From Devosia beringensis (GTDB lineage: Bacteria > Pseudomonadota > Alphaproteobacteria > Rhizobiales > Devosiaceae): DNA of 64,000 bases. The notes below the pieces were generated by a model. The model had not been told where the DNA came from. It was given only the letters and a program-made list of their open reading frames with translations, and made no database searches. This document shows, piece after piece, positions 1 to 7,456 of this stretch. The stretch is taken from contig NZ_CP045422.1 in assembly GCF_014926585.1 (NCBI RefSeq), forward strand, positions 2,131,001 to 2,195,000, in the 5' to 3' direction. Position 1 is the first letter of the stretch. Every line of letters starts with the position of its first letter. Made by a program: the position numbers and the translations under genes.

Positions 1-631
1 CGGCGCCACCACCGGACATCTGGATCACTGGCAGGAACTGGAACGTGCCCTCTTCACCGGCACGGGCCGAGAAGGTGATGCCATAGACATTGTTGGCCGG
101 GTCGGTGAGCTTTTCGGCATATTCGGCGACCTGGGCCCAGGTCTGGGGTGGCTCGGTCAGGCCGGCCGCGGCGAACATGTCCTTGTTATAGAAGATGCCG
201 ATGGTGTCGGTATATTTGGGCAGGCCGAACAGCTTGCCGTCCCAGGTCACCGAATTGAGCGGCCCCTCGAAATATTCCGCCTTGCTGACGATCTCGGAGC
301 CGGCGACGCGGTCGGTGATGTCGAGCATGGCGCCGCGCGACGAGAACAGCGCGAAATCGGGATTGTCGAACGAGACGATGTCGGGCGCATTGCCGGTGGC
401 GAAGGCGCGCAGCGTTTCGTTGACGATCTCGTCAAACGGGATGCCGCGATACTCGACCACGATATCCTCATTGGCGTCGTCGAACTCCTTGGAATAGGTG
501 TCCGCGATGCCCGGCCGGTCGACCCCGTCAATCGACCAGACGGTCAGTTTCACCTGCGCGAAAGCCGGTGTGGCTGCGACCAAAGCGCCGACGGCCAAGC
601 CGGCCAGTAGACCCAGTTTAGACAAGTGCAT
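1..631 (-). CDS. Sugar ABC transporter substrate-binding protein (3' part cut by window)
   Basis: This frame is open from an ATG at 629-631 down to the window edge, about 210 residues, so the C-terminus is missing. The first 25 residues form a Sec signal peptide ending in AFA before QVKLTVW, which points to a periplasmic protein. Phrases such as APDIVSFD, GLPKYTDT and FYNKDMF are typical of family 1 (carbohydrate-type) solute-binding proteins. A strong ribosome site, GGGAGGA, lies just upstream. It is read in the same direction as the LacI gene at 739 and is probably the first transporter gene of a sugar import operon that continues outside the window. The ligand cannot be named. Confidence 0.85.
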   Translation of the reverse strand, partial: MHLSKLGLLAGLAVGALVAATPAFAQVKLTVWSIDGVDRPGIADTYSKEFDDANEDIVVEYRGIPFDEIVNETLRAFATGNAPDIVSFDNPDFALFSSRGAMLDITDRVAGSEIVSKAEYFEGPLNSVTWDGKLFGLPKYTDTIGIFYNKDMFAAAGLTEPPQTWAQVAEYAEKLTDPANNVYGITFSARAGEEGTFQFLPVIQMSGGGA

Positions 632-700
632 TATATCCTCCCTTGCGGCCTCGGCCGCGCTGCATACCGCTCGGGTTCCTCTTCCCTTGCGGCTTTCCTC

Positions 701-733
701 GCTGCCACGGGCGGTTGCAACGCCTGTGGCAGC
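701..733 (-). promoter_or_regulatory. Intercistronic hairpin between lacI-type gene and binding-protein gene
   Basis: GCTGCCACGGGCG (701-713) pairs with CGCCTGTGGCAGC (721-733): 13 pairs with one G-U and a 7-nt loop. It begins 6 nt after the stop of the regulator gene and has no U-tract on the minus strand, so it looks more like an RNA-processing or stability hairpin than an intrinsic terminator. This role is inferred. Confidence 0.5.
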
Positions 734-738
734 ACTCC

Positions 739-1776
739 TTAGACCTCCTGAAGCACCTCTTGCCTGTTGGCGTGGGCGAGTGCATCGCCGCCGCAGGATT
801 GGCGCACCACGAGATGGCATGGCAGCGTGCGGATGCCCGGCTCGACCGGCTTGCCTTCGGCAAGGTCGAGGATCAGGCGGCCGGCCACGCGGCCGAGTTC
901 GATGAGATTCATGTCCACCGTGGTCAGCGGCGGCCGCGTCGCGGCAGCGACGATTTCCCAATTGTCAAAGCCGATGACCGAGACGTCGGCCGGTACGGCG
1001 ACACCGCGTTCGCGCAGCGCGTCCACGACCCCGCGCGCGATCTGGTCATTGCCGCAGAAGATGGCGTCGGGCGGGGTGCCTGCCTGCCAGAGCTGGCTTA
1101 CTGCCGCGTGGCCCCAGGCTTCCGACCAGCTGCCGTGCAGCACCGGGGCCTCTGCGCCCGCAGCCGCGCGGAAGGCGCCGGCCCGGGCGGCGACCGAGGC
1201 AAAGCTTTCCGGCCCGGTCACATGCACCAGCCGCCTGCGCCCGAGCCCGAGCAGCCATTGCGTGGCCAGTCGCGCGCCCTGCGCATCGTCGGATACCAGG
1301 GTCACTGCATCGGCTGGGCCTTCGGTAAAGGCATAGACAACCGGCACCGGCAGGTCGGACAGATCGACCGGCAGGCGGCGGTCGATGCGCTTGCCGGTGG
1401 CGATGATGCCATCGACCTGCTTGTCGAGCATGGCATCGACATGGATCTTGCCCAGGGCGGCATCATCTTCGATGCCGCAGAGAAAGACCGACACGCCGCG
1501 GTCAACCAGCGCTGCGTTGATGCCGGCCATGACCGGCAGGGTGAAGCGGCCATAGGTGTCGTTGGTCAGCAGGCCAATGGTGAAGCTGCGCTGCTGGGTC
1601 AAGGCGCGGGCCATGGCATTGGGCCGGAAGCCCAGCGCAGCCGCGGTCTGCTTGACGCGGGTGCGGGTCGCCTCGGTCATGCGACCGGTATCGTTGAGCG
1701 CCTTGGAGGCCGTGGCAACGCTGACGCCGGCAACGCGGGCGACGTCATAGATGCGTATCCGCTCTGCCTTGGCCAC
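739..1776 (-). CDS. LacI/GalR family transcriptional regulator (first of two)
   Basis: An N-terminal LacI helix-turn-helix (IYDVARVAGVSVATASKALN) is followed by a periplasmic-binding-like effector domain that starts around SFTIGLLTNDTYGRF and contains VSVIGFDNWE near the end. The length, about 345 residues, is normal for the family. I take the GTG at 1774-1776 as start because GAGG lies 9 nt upstream. GTG at 1782 and TTG at 1791 are alternatives but sit too close to that site. Two 18-bp near-identical operator-like repeats lie directly upstream (1793-1832), suggesting autoregulation. It probably controls the adjacent sugar transport genes. The inducer is unknown. Confidence 0.9.
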   Translation of the reverse strand: MAKAERIRIYDVARVAGVSVATASKALNDTGRMTEATRTRVKQTAAALGFRPNAMARALTQQRSFTIGLLTNDTYGRFTLPVMAGINAALVDRGVSVFLCGIEDDAALGKIHVDAMLDKQVDGIIATGKRIDRRLPVDLSDLPVPVVYAFTEGPADAVTLVSDDAQGARLATQWLLGLGRRRLVHVTGPESFASVAARAGAFRAAAGAEAPVLHGSWSEAWGHAAVSQLWQAGTPPDAIFCGNDQIARGVVDALRERGVAVPADVSVIGFDNWEIVAAATRPPLTTVDMNLIELGRVAGRLILDLAEGKPVEPGIRTLPCHLVVRQSCGGDALAHANRQEVLQEV

Positions 1777-1792
1777 GTCCACATACCTCAAA

Positions 1793-1832
1793 GGAAAACC
1801 CTTTTCTCACACTAGGTAAAACGGTTTCTCAC
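1793..1832 (-). promoter_or_regulatory. Tandem LacI-type operator-like repeats
   Basis: Read on the minus strand, GTGAGAAACCGTTTTACC (1815-1832) and GTGAGAAAAGGGTTTTCC (1793-1810) match at 14 of 18 positions. Their starts are 22 bp apart, about two helical turns. Both have the AAA...TTT dyad character of LacI-family sites. They sit between the isomerase gene and the lacI-type gene, so they may control the regulator and the binding-protein gene. Confidence 0.55.
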
Positions 1833-1854
1833 GATGCGTCAATAGTCATACTTA

Positions 1855-2754
1855 TCAAGCCGCCTGCACGTGTTCGCCGCCACGGGCGGCCTTGAGATGG
1901 TTGAGGGCGTGCACCTGGCCGGTCATTTCCAGGGCATCGCGATAGACCGGGTCGTGCCAGCCCTCGATGTCGATCGAGCCGCTATAGCCGGCCAGGCGCA
2001 GCTCGGAGATCACGTCGGTCCAGTTACTGTCGCCAAAGCCGGGCGTGCGCATGAAGACGAACTTTTCCTTGCCGAAAATGCCGTGCTCGCGGATCACCTC
2101 CCAGCGCACGGTGGCGTCCTTGCCGTGCACGTGGAAAAACTTGTGGGCCCATTTGCGGATCTGCGGCAGCGGATCAATGAGATAGACCAGCTGGTGGCAG
2201 GGCTCCCATTCCAGGCCGATATTGTCGTCCGGCGTCTCGTTGAACATCAGTTCCCAGGCATCGGGATTGTGGGCGATGTTCCAGTCGCCTGTGGCCCAGT
2301 TGCCATCCATGGCGCAGTTCTCAAAGGCAATGCGGACGCCCTTGTCGGCCGCGCGCTTGGCCAGTTCGCTCCACACCTGCCTGTAGCGCGGCAGGCTGTC
2401 GGTCAGTTTCTGGTTGCGGATGCGGCCGGTAAAGCCGGCGACGCAGGTGGCGCCGAAATGGTGGGCATTGTCGATGCAGTCCTTCCAGCCCTGCAGGGTC
2501 TGGCGGTCCATCTCCTGGTCCTCGAGCGGATTGCCGAACATGCCCAGCGTCGAGATGGTGATGTCACGATCCCCGATCGCGTCGAGGCTACGCTTGCCCA
2601 GTTCGGCCAGGTCCTGGCCATTGGTGGTCTGCCAGAAGAAGGGCTCGAAGCTCTCAAAGCCGAGATCGGCAATGGCGGCAATATTGTCGGCGGCCTTGCC
2701 GGCGCTGGCCTGGATCATGGTGCCGATGCGGATCGACTTGGCGGGGTTGGTCAC
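1855..2754 (-). CDS. Sugar phosphate isomerase/epimerase (xylose-isomerase-like TIM barrel)
   Basis: This 299-residue protein has the features of the AP-endonuclease-2/xylose-isomerase-like TIM-barrel family. These include IRIGTMIQA at the start, an acidic metal-binding pattern (GVRIAFENC, GLEWEPCHQ, GSIDIEGWHD) and FHVHGKD. Members isomerise or epimerise sugars and their keto forms using a divalent metal. The start is a GTG whose first bases overlap the TGA of the dehydrogenase gene upstream (GTGA, 2751-2754), so the two are translationally coupled. An isomerase paired with a Gfo/Idh dehydrogenase commonly marks a pathway that oxidises a sugar or cyclitol to a keto intermediate. The exact substrate is unknown. 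Confidence 0.85.
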   Translation of the reverse strand: MTNPAKSIRIGTMIQASAGKAADNIAAIADLGFESFEPFFWQTTNGQDLAELGKRSLDAIGDRDITISTLGMFGNPLEDQEMDRQTLQGWKDCIDNAHHFGATCVAGFTGRIRNQKLTDSLPRYRQVWSELAKRAADKGVRIAFENCAMDGNWATGDWNIAHNPDAWELMFNETPDDNIGLEWEPCHQLVYLIDPLPQIRKWAHKFFHVHGKDATVRWEVIREHGIFGKEKFVFMRTPGFGDSNWTDVISELRLAGYSGSIDIEGWHDPVYRDALEMTGQVHALNHLKAARGGEHVQAA

Positions 2755-3800
2755 GGTGCGGTTTCCTGGGCTTGGATGAGGACGCGCTGGCGGGTGCGGG
2801 CGCTTTGGATGGCGCCAAAGACCATGGCCAGGCTCTTGATATTGTCGCTGCCGGCGGTTTCCGGCTGGCGCCCCGCGGCAATCGCCGCGAGGAATTCGGC
2901 GATGACGCTGGCATGGCCTTCGGTCAGGGTGGCGTCTGCGGCTTCGGGCACAGCGAGCGGGACGAGGTCGCGGAAAAAGCCGGACTCGCCGGCCACCTGG
3001 TGGGCCTCGAAGCGCTCAAGCCCATCCCAGAGCAGCGTGCCCCTGGTGCCGACGATGCGCCAGGCGCCTTCCCAGCTGGTATTGGCGCCCTCGGCGCACC
3101 AGGATCCGCGATAGTTGAAGACGATATCGCCGGCGAATTCGAAAATCGCATTGGCCGCGGCGCCATGGGCGTACCAGGAGCCGGGCGGATTGGTCTCAAG
3201 GCAATAGACGGCCTGGGGCGCCGTGCCGGCCATGAAGCGCGCCGCGTCGAGGGTATGGATGGCCATGTCGAGCAGCAGGACATTGTCCATCTGCTCGCGG
3301 AAGCCGCCGAAATGGGCGCCGACGAAGAAATCGCAATGCAGGGCGGTGAGCTGGCCGAGCGCGCCGCTCTCGATGACCTGGCGGATGCGGCGGATGCCGG
3401 CCACAAAGCGCCGGTTCTGCACCACCGCGTGGATGCGCCCGGCCGCCCGGGCCTGGGCCAGCATTGCCTGTGCATCGTCCAGCGCCGGCGCCATCGGCTT
3501 TTCGGTCAGCACGTGGCAGCCATGGCGGAGGCCGGTGGCCACGACATGCGGGCGCGCCGAGGGCACGGCGACATCGAACAGCAGGTCGGGGCGGGCCTGG
3601 GACAGGACGGCGTCGAGGTCGGTGCCGATAATGGCATCCGGCAGGCCGAATTCGGCGGCCCGGGCCGCAGCGGTTGCCGCATCGATATCGACCAGGCCGA
3701 CGACCTCGACCTGCCCCTTGAGCAGGGGACTATCGGCCAGGGCGGACAGCCAGCCTTTGGACATGGCTCCGCAACCCACGAGCACGGCTTTCAACGACAC
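2751..3800 (-). CDS. Gfo/Idh/MocA family NAD(P)-dependent oxidoreductase
   Basis: A Rossmann fold at the N-terminus (AVLVGCGAMSKGW, GxGxxS type) is followed by LTEKPMA, the EKP motif of the Gfo/Idh/MocA family that holds a catalytic lysine. A C-terminal alpha/beta domain contains MDNVLLLDMAIHTLDAARF. The likely activity is oxidation of a sugar or cyclitol with NAD(P). I choose the GTG at 3798-3800 because GGGAGGA sits 7 nt upstream; a TTG at 3806 would be too close to it. It overlaps the isomerase gene by 4 nt. A LacI-type palindrome about 60 bp upstream and a divergent lacI-type gene indicate substrate-induced expression. Confidence 0.9.
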   Translation of the reverse strand: MSLKAVLVGCGAMSKGWLSALADSPLLKGQVEVVGLVDIDAATAAARAAEFGLPDAIIGTDLDAVLSQARPDLLFDVAVPSARPHVVATGLRHGCHVLTEKPMAPALDDAQAMLAQARAAGRIHAVVQNRRFVAGIRRIRQVIESGALGQLTALHCDFFVGAHFGGFREQMDNVLLLDMAIHTLDAARFMAGTAPQAVYCLETNPPGSWYAHGAAANAIFEFAGDIVFNYRGSWCAEGANTSWEGAWRIVGTRGTLLWDGLERFEAHQVAGESGFFRDLVPLAVPEAADATLTEGHASVIAEFLAAIAAGRQPETAGSDNIKSLAMVFGAIQSARTRQRVLIQAQETAP

Positions 3801-3858
3801 CAGCAATCCTCCCGAACAGGGCAGCAGCCGTCTTGGAGCGGCGTGTCTGCATGTTCCC

Positions 3859-3870
3859 GTAAACGTTTAC
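3859..3870. promoter_or_regulatory. Perfect LacI-type operator GTAAACGTTTAC
   Basis: The 12-bp sequence is a perfect palindrome with the central CG typical of LacI/GalR operators. It lies between the divergent dehydrogenase and lacI-type genes. A second partial site, GTAAACGTTT, is at 3911-3920. The site is likely bound by the regulator encoded at 3957. Confidence 0.75.
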
Positions 3871-3910
3871 GACGCTACAATTGACGGTCAAAGCATGTCA
3901 AGAGTGCTCC

Positions 3911-3920
3911 GTAAACGTTT
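3911..3920. promoter_or_regulatory. Second LacI-type operator, GTAAACGTTT
   Basis: It repeats 10 of the 12 bases of the palindrome at 3859-3870, starting 52 bp away, about five helical turns. It lies 36 bp before the lacI-type start codon, which suggests autoregulation, and the phasing would allow looping between two bound dimers. Confidence 0.6.
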
Positions 3921-3956
3921 TTGGCACGATCGGCGTGGAACAGGGTGGCAGCGTCA

Positions 3957-4982
3957 ATGAAGGGCATCCGCAGGCTGGCGCAACAGCTCGACATCTCGAT
4001 TGGCACGGTGTCGCGGGCGCTCAATGGCCGCTCCGATGTCAGCGAGGAGACGCGGCGTCGGGTCATCGAGGCCGCGGCGGCCATGGGCTATGCGCCCAAT
4101 CAGGCCGGGCGCAGCCTGCGCCAGGGCAATACCAATGCCGTGGGCTTCATGATCGAGCTGGGCTCGGACGCCGGCAGCAATAACGACAATTTCTTTCTGG
4201 GCGTGTTCGACGGCGTGCAGTCGGCCCTGGCGCGCCACCATCTCGACCTTGTCGTGCTGCCCTGCGCCACCGACGAGGATCCCACCCAATATGTGCAGCG
4301 CATGATCGCGCGCCATCTGGTGGATGCCATGATCATCTCGGCCACCCATCGCAAGGATACGCGCATCGACGTGCTGCAGGCGGCGCGCCTGCCCTTCATC
4401 ACGCTGGGCCGCTCGGCCACCGAGGGCGAACATCCCTGGATCGATCTCGATTTTGCCGGGGTCGCCCGGCGCGCGGTGGACCGGCTCGCCGCCGCCGGAC
4501 ATCGTCGCATCGCGGTGGCCGTGCCCAGCAATGACATCAATCTGGGTTTTGTCTTTCTCGACAGCTACAAGAGCGCGCTGACGGCCAATGGCCTTCCTTT
4601 CGATCCAGAGCTGGTGTTCCGGGTCCCCTCGTCCGAGCAGGGCGGCTATCAGCTGGGGCATGACATCTGCGCCATGGGCGATCGTCCCAGCGCAGTGGTG
4701 CTCAATTATGAACTGCTGGCGCTGGGGCTTTATCGCCGGCTGGGAGAATCGGGGCTGACGCCCGGCCGCGACCTGGCGGTTATCGGCTTTCGCGAGGGGC
4801 CGGCCTCCCGCTTTCTGGCGCCGACACTCACCTGTTTCCGGCTGTCCCTACGCGAGCTGGGCATTGCGCTGGGCGAAGCGCTGCTGGCCTCGATGCCGGC
4901 CTATGCGGAAATCTACCCCCAGGGCATCGTGCGACGCATCTGGCCGATGGAACTGGTGGCCGGCGAAAGCGACCGCGCCTGA
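3957..4982 (+). CDS. LacI/GalR family transcriptional regulator (second, divergent)
   Basis: The protein is about 341 residues. It opens with a LacI helix-turn-helix (IRRLAQQLDISIGTVSRALN, then GRSDVSEETRRRVIEAAAAMGY) and continues with a periplasmic-binding-like effector domain (VGFMIELGSDAGS, DAMIISATHR, LAVIGFREGP). The ATG at 3957 places the HTH at the extreme N-terminus as usual; an upstream frame from 3921 would add an unneeded extension that covers the operator. It is transcribed away from the dehydrogenase/isomerase pair, with two operator-like sites in between, so it most likely represses both itself and that pair until a sugar is present. Confidence 0.92.
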   Translation: MKGIRRLAQQLDISIGTVSRALNGRSDVSEETRRRVIEAAAAMGYAPNQAGRSLRQGNTNAVGFMIELGSDAGSNNDNFFLGVFDGVQSALARHHLDLVVLPCATDEDPTQYVQRMIARHLVDAMIISATHRKDTRIDVLQAARLPFITLGRSATEGEHPWIDLDFAGVARRAVDRLAAAGHRRIAVAVPSNDINLGFVFLDSYKSALTANGLPFDPELVFRVPSSEQGGYQLGHDICAMGDRPSAVVLNYELLALGLYRRLGESGLTPGRDLAVIGFREGPASRFLAPTLTCFRLSLRELGIALGEALLASMPAYAEIYPQGIVRRIWPMELVAGESDRA

Positions 4983-5000
4983 GCGCGACGCGATGCCGAT

Positions 5001-5026
5001 AAAAATCGGGGCCCGGATCGCCCCGA
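5001..5026 (-). terminator. Intrinsic terminator for the outer-membrane protein gene
   Basis: On the minus strand a 7-bp GC stem, TCGGGGC (5006-5012) with GCCCCGA (5020-5026), is followed by five U residues (A5 at 5001-5005). It lies about 100 nt after the stop of the minus-strand barrel gene and just after the convergent lacI-type gene. Confidence 0.6.
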
Positions 5027-5124
5027 GCCCCCAGCCTGTGCTGGAGTCTCAGGCGCTCCGGGCCCCCGATAGTTCGGTCGGGCGGATAGCTCTTGCCCGC
5101 CCATCAAATTGTCGTCCGCGACGG

Positions 5125-5802
5125 CTAGAAGCGGTAGTTGACGCCGGCGCGGACGACACCAAAGCGCTGGCTGATGTCCTGGCTGCCGCCGGGCAGGCCG
5201 TTATAGGTCTGGGTGCCCAGATCGACATAGAGCAGCTCGGCCTTGAGCGAGATCTGGTCGGTGGCCTGGGCCTCAAGGCCGGCGCCGACGGTCCAGCCGA
5301 TATGGTTGGCGGACTGCGAGGTAACCACATTGGTCGTGCTGGTCAGGCTGGCGGTGCCGCGGCCGGCGGCAAAGCCCGCCGTCAGATAGGGCATTACCGA
5401 GCCAAAGGTCAGGCCGGCGCGACCACGAATGGTGCCATAGACATCCATGCCGGATTTCTGCTTGCCGTTGACGCCCAGGTCCCGCTCATGGCCGATCGAG
5501 GCGAGCTGGATATCGGCTTCGCCGCCCAGCACGACGCCGCCCATATCCATGTTATAGCCAGCCTGGCCGCCAAACTGCCAGCCGCCGGAATTGTCTTCGG
5601 TGCGGACGCCGCCGCCTGTGGGCTGGCGGGTCAATGTGCCCCAGCCGTAACCGGCATTGACGCCGGCATAAAAACCTTCCCAGCTCGAGGCCGGTGCGGC
5701 CGAATACATGGGGCTGGCGCCGCTGTTCCAGCCGAGATCGGCGGCCTGGGCGGCGGTGGACAACAGCAGCAGGGCAGCAATGGAAAGGGCCTGGCGCTTC
5801 AT
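5125..5802 (-). CDS. Outer membrane beta-barrel protein (porin family, OmpA-like barrel)
   Basis: This 225-residue protein starts with a clear signal peptide (MKRQALSIAALLLLSTAAQA, then ADLGW). The mature part is rich in alternating aromatic/glycine strands (WEGFYAGVNAGYGWG, WQFGGQAGYNMDMGGVVLGG, LKAELLYVDLG) and ends RAGVNYRF. A terminal aromatic residue is typical of outer-membrane barrels recognised by the BAM complex. It resembles the small surface antigen-like barrels (Omp25/Omp31 type) abundant in Hyphomicrobiales. It stands alone, with its own terminator at 5001-5026. Confidence 0.85.
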   Translation of the reverse strand: MKRQALSIAALLLLSTAAQAADLGWNSGASPMYSAAPASSWEGFYAGVNAGYGWGTLTRQPTGGGVRTEDNSGGWQFGGQAGYNMDMGGVVLGGEADIQLASIGHERDLGVNGKQKSGMDVYGTIRGRAGLTFGSVMPYLTAGFAAGRGTASLTSTTNVVTSQSANHIGWTVGAGLEAQATDQISLKAELLYVDLGTQTYNGLPGGSQDISQRFGVVRAGVNYRF

Positions 5803-5885
5803 GGGGGTAACCTCGTCTAAAGGGATGCTGAACTTTCCCCTAAAATGCGATGCGATCCGTTAATACCTCGGTAAGGAACAAGGTT

Positions 5886-5915
5886 AACGCCATGCCGTAG
5901 CGCATGGCTGGCGTT
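5886..5915. repeat. Imperfect inverted repeat downstream of tRNA-Leu
   Basis: AACGCCATGC (5886-5895) pairs with GCATGGCTGGCGTT (5902-5915) if a 4-nt bulge is allowed. In the direction of the tRNA gene it lies about 90 nt after the CCA end, so it could end that transcript, although no clear U-tract follows. Confidence 0.3.
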
Positions 5916-6001
5916 CACTTTTGTGCGGGAACTTATTGGGGCATGCGTGCGCGTTGCTCCGACCCGCAGGGGCCGGCTCTCGATCAACGCTGTGCTGAAA
6001 A

Positions 6002-6085
6002 TGGTGCCCCCCGCCGGACTCGAACCGGCACGCCTTGCGGCGGAGGATTTTGAGTCCTCTGCGTCTACCATTCCGCCAGAGGGGC
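6002..6085 (-). tRNA. tRNA-Leu (anticodon CAA)
   Basis: On the minus strand the acceptor strand GCCCCTC (from 6085) pairs with GGGGGGC (6006-6012, one G-U), followed by discriminator A and an encoded CCA (6002-6004). The anticodon loop CTCAAAA gives CAA, reading UUG. The long variable arm (CGCCGCAAGGCG region) is the class II feature of leucine tRNAs. The T-loop GGTTCGAGTCC is intact. Confidence 0.97.
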
Positions 6086-6140
6086 ACGGCATGGTCTCTA
6101 AACCAGGATGGGTTGGTCTGCAACGGGGTTTTGCGGTGGC

Positions 6141-6449
6141 TCAGCCGGCAAGCGCCAGGCGGGCGAGATAGACCGTGAGCACGCCCACGGCCATGGCGGC
6201 AAAGAGGTTTTTGGTCAGCCAATAGGCCAGCGTCGTGGCTGCGGCGGCGATGATGTCGGCGAGGCTCCCACTGACCAGTGCCGGGGCCACCAGGGCCGCG
6301 AGCACCGCGCCGGGAACGTGGCGGAGCCAGGCGGCGGCAAAGCCGTGCCGCGGCAGCCGATTGGCCAGCAGCAAGCCGCCCGCCTTGGTGGCCAGGGTCA
6401 CCAGGGCCATGCCGGCAATGGCCAGCAGCGCTTCGGGGCTAGTCCACAT
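6141..6449 (-). CDS. azlD: AzlD-type branched-chain amino acid export subunit
   Basis: This small hydrophobic protein of about 102 residues has three to four membrane segments (LLAIAGMALVTLATKAGGLL, HVPGAVLAALVAPALV, IIAAAATTLAYWL) and matches the AzlD family, the small partner of AzlC. The pair exports branched-chain amino acids or their analogues in characterised members. I prefer the ATG at 6447-6449 (MWTSPEALLAI), which overlaps the end of azlC by 11 nt and has AAGG 6 nt upstream. A longer start at 6473 is possible. Confidence 0.85.
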   Translation of the reverse strand: MWTSPEALLAIAGMALVTLATKAGGLLLANRLPRHGFAAAWLRHVPGAVLAALVAPALVSGSLADIIAAAATTLAYWLTKNLFAAMAVGVLTVYLARLALAG

Positions 6450-7155
6450 GGCGGACCTTGTCGGCAAGGGCACCGGCGAGGCTGCCGGTGATGCCGCCGA
6501 TCAGGATATACCAGCTGCCCTCGATCAGCCGTGCGGCGAGGATGGCGCTGAGCGCGGCGACGGTCCAGGGCAGGAGGTCGGCCCGGCCCTTCCACACGCC
6601 CAGCAGCAGCGCCAGGAAGGCGGCGGTAAAGGCGAAGTCGAGGCCATAGCGGGTCGGGTCATCGATGGCCGAGCCGAGCTGGTGGCCGAGCAGGGTGGTT
6701 GCCATCCAGACGGTATAGGTCAGCACACCGCCGCCGAGCAGGAAGGCGACGCTGCCACTGCCGCGCTGCATGGCCAGCATGGTGATGGCCCAATTTTCGT
6801 CGGACACAAAGAACATCAGCCCGGCGCTGCGGCCGACGCGGCCGGGGGGAAACAGCGGGCGCAGCGTCGCGGTCAGCAGCAGGTAGCGCAGGTTGATGAC
6901 GAGCGCAGCAATGACCAGCGGGCCGATGGGCAGGCTGGCAGGCGTGGCGGTCCACAGGTCGAGCGCCACGAACTGGGCCGAGCCGGCAAAGACCAGGCCG
7001 CTCATCAGCAGCACGTCAAGCATGGTCATGCCGGCGCCGCGGGCCAGCACGCCCCAGACCAGGCCATAGGCGCCCACCGAGATGACCACGGGCAGGCAGG
7101 CGCGGGCGCCGGCAAGAAAGGCGGTGGCAAAGCGGGCAGGGGGCACGGTGGTCAT
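6439..7155 (-). CDS. azlC: AzlC family branched-chain amino acid exporter subunit
   Basis: This 238-residue inner-membrane protein starts MTTVPPARFATAFLAGARAC and has the AzlC-typical segment VWGVLARGAGMTMLDVLLMS followed by GLVFAGSAQFVALDLW. About seven membrane spans are visible. It forms an overlapping two-gene unit with azlD, as is standard for this exporter. Substrate specificity (branched-chain amino acids or analogues) is known for some family members and only inferred here. Confidence 0.9.
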   Translation of the reverse strand: MTTVPPARFATAFLAGARACLPVVISVGAYGLVWGVLARGAGMTMLDVLLMSGLVFAGSAQFVALDLWTATPASLPIGPLVIAALVINLRYLLLTATLRPLFPPGRVGRSAGLMFFVSDENWAITMLAMQRGSGSVAFLLGGGVLTYTVWMATTLLGHQLGSAIDDPTRYGLDFAFTAAFLALLLGVWKGRADLLPWTVAALSAILAARLIEGSWYILIGGITGSLAGALADKVRHVD

Positions 7156-7218
7156 GGCAAAGCACTAGCGCCCCGCGCGCATCGGCGCATCGACAAAGTA
7201 ACGTCAGGAGGATGACTT

Positions 7219-7293
7219 GTGCTGATCACTGCCATTCGTGGCGCTGATAGAGGGGTCAAGATCGGCGTTGACGGCCCCAAAAGCACGGCATAG
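7219..7293 (+). CDS. Possible 24-residue small protein or leader peptide
   Basis: A GTG at 7219 is preceded by the full anti-Shine-Dalgarno match AGGAGG (7206-7211) at the ideal 7-nt distance, and the frame stays open for 24 codons to TAG. The product is MLITAIRGADRGVKIGVDGP plus KSTA, which I do not recognise. The ribosome site is the only real evidence. Chance occurrence in GC-rich DNA is quite possible. Confidence 0.25.
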   Translation: MLITAIRGADRGVKIGVDGPKSTA

Positions 7294-7379
7294 AGACTGC
7301 GCCTACGGCATCTCCAAGCTTCCCCGGCCCGTCCAGCCAGCCCTCCCGCTCCGGAGGGTAAATCGGTCCCTGCAGGCGC

Positions 7380-7395
7380 CTGAACCCAGGTTCAG
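7380..7395. promoter_or_regulatory. 16-bp inverted repeat upstream of MATE gene
   Basis: CTGAACC-CA-GGTTCAG is a perfect 7-bp dyad around two bases, of a size expected for a repressor dimer site. It lies 61 bp before the pump gene. No local regulator gene is present to pair with it. Confidence 0.35.
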
Positions 7396-7456
7396 CGTGG
7401 TCTGCCCTCGGGGCCGGTGACGGATGCGCCTTGTCCTGTGATCTTGGAGTGTTCAG

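Larger units (their letters stand above)
7156..7456. other. Intergenic region between azlC and the MATE gene
   Basis: This 301-bp gap has no recognisable conserved gene. It holds a possible 24-codon frame with a consensus ribosome site (7219-7293) and a 16-bp inverted repeat, CTGAACC-CA-GGTTCAG, at 7380-7395. The repeat lies 61 bp before the MATE start and could be an operator. No clear sigma-70 promoter was seen. Confidence 0.4.
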
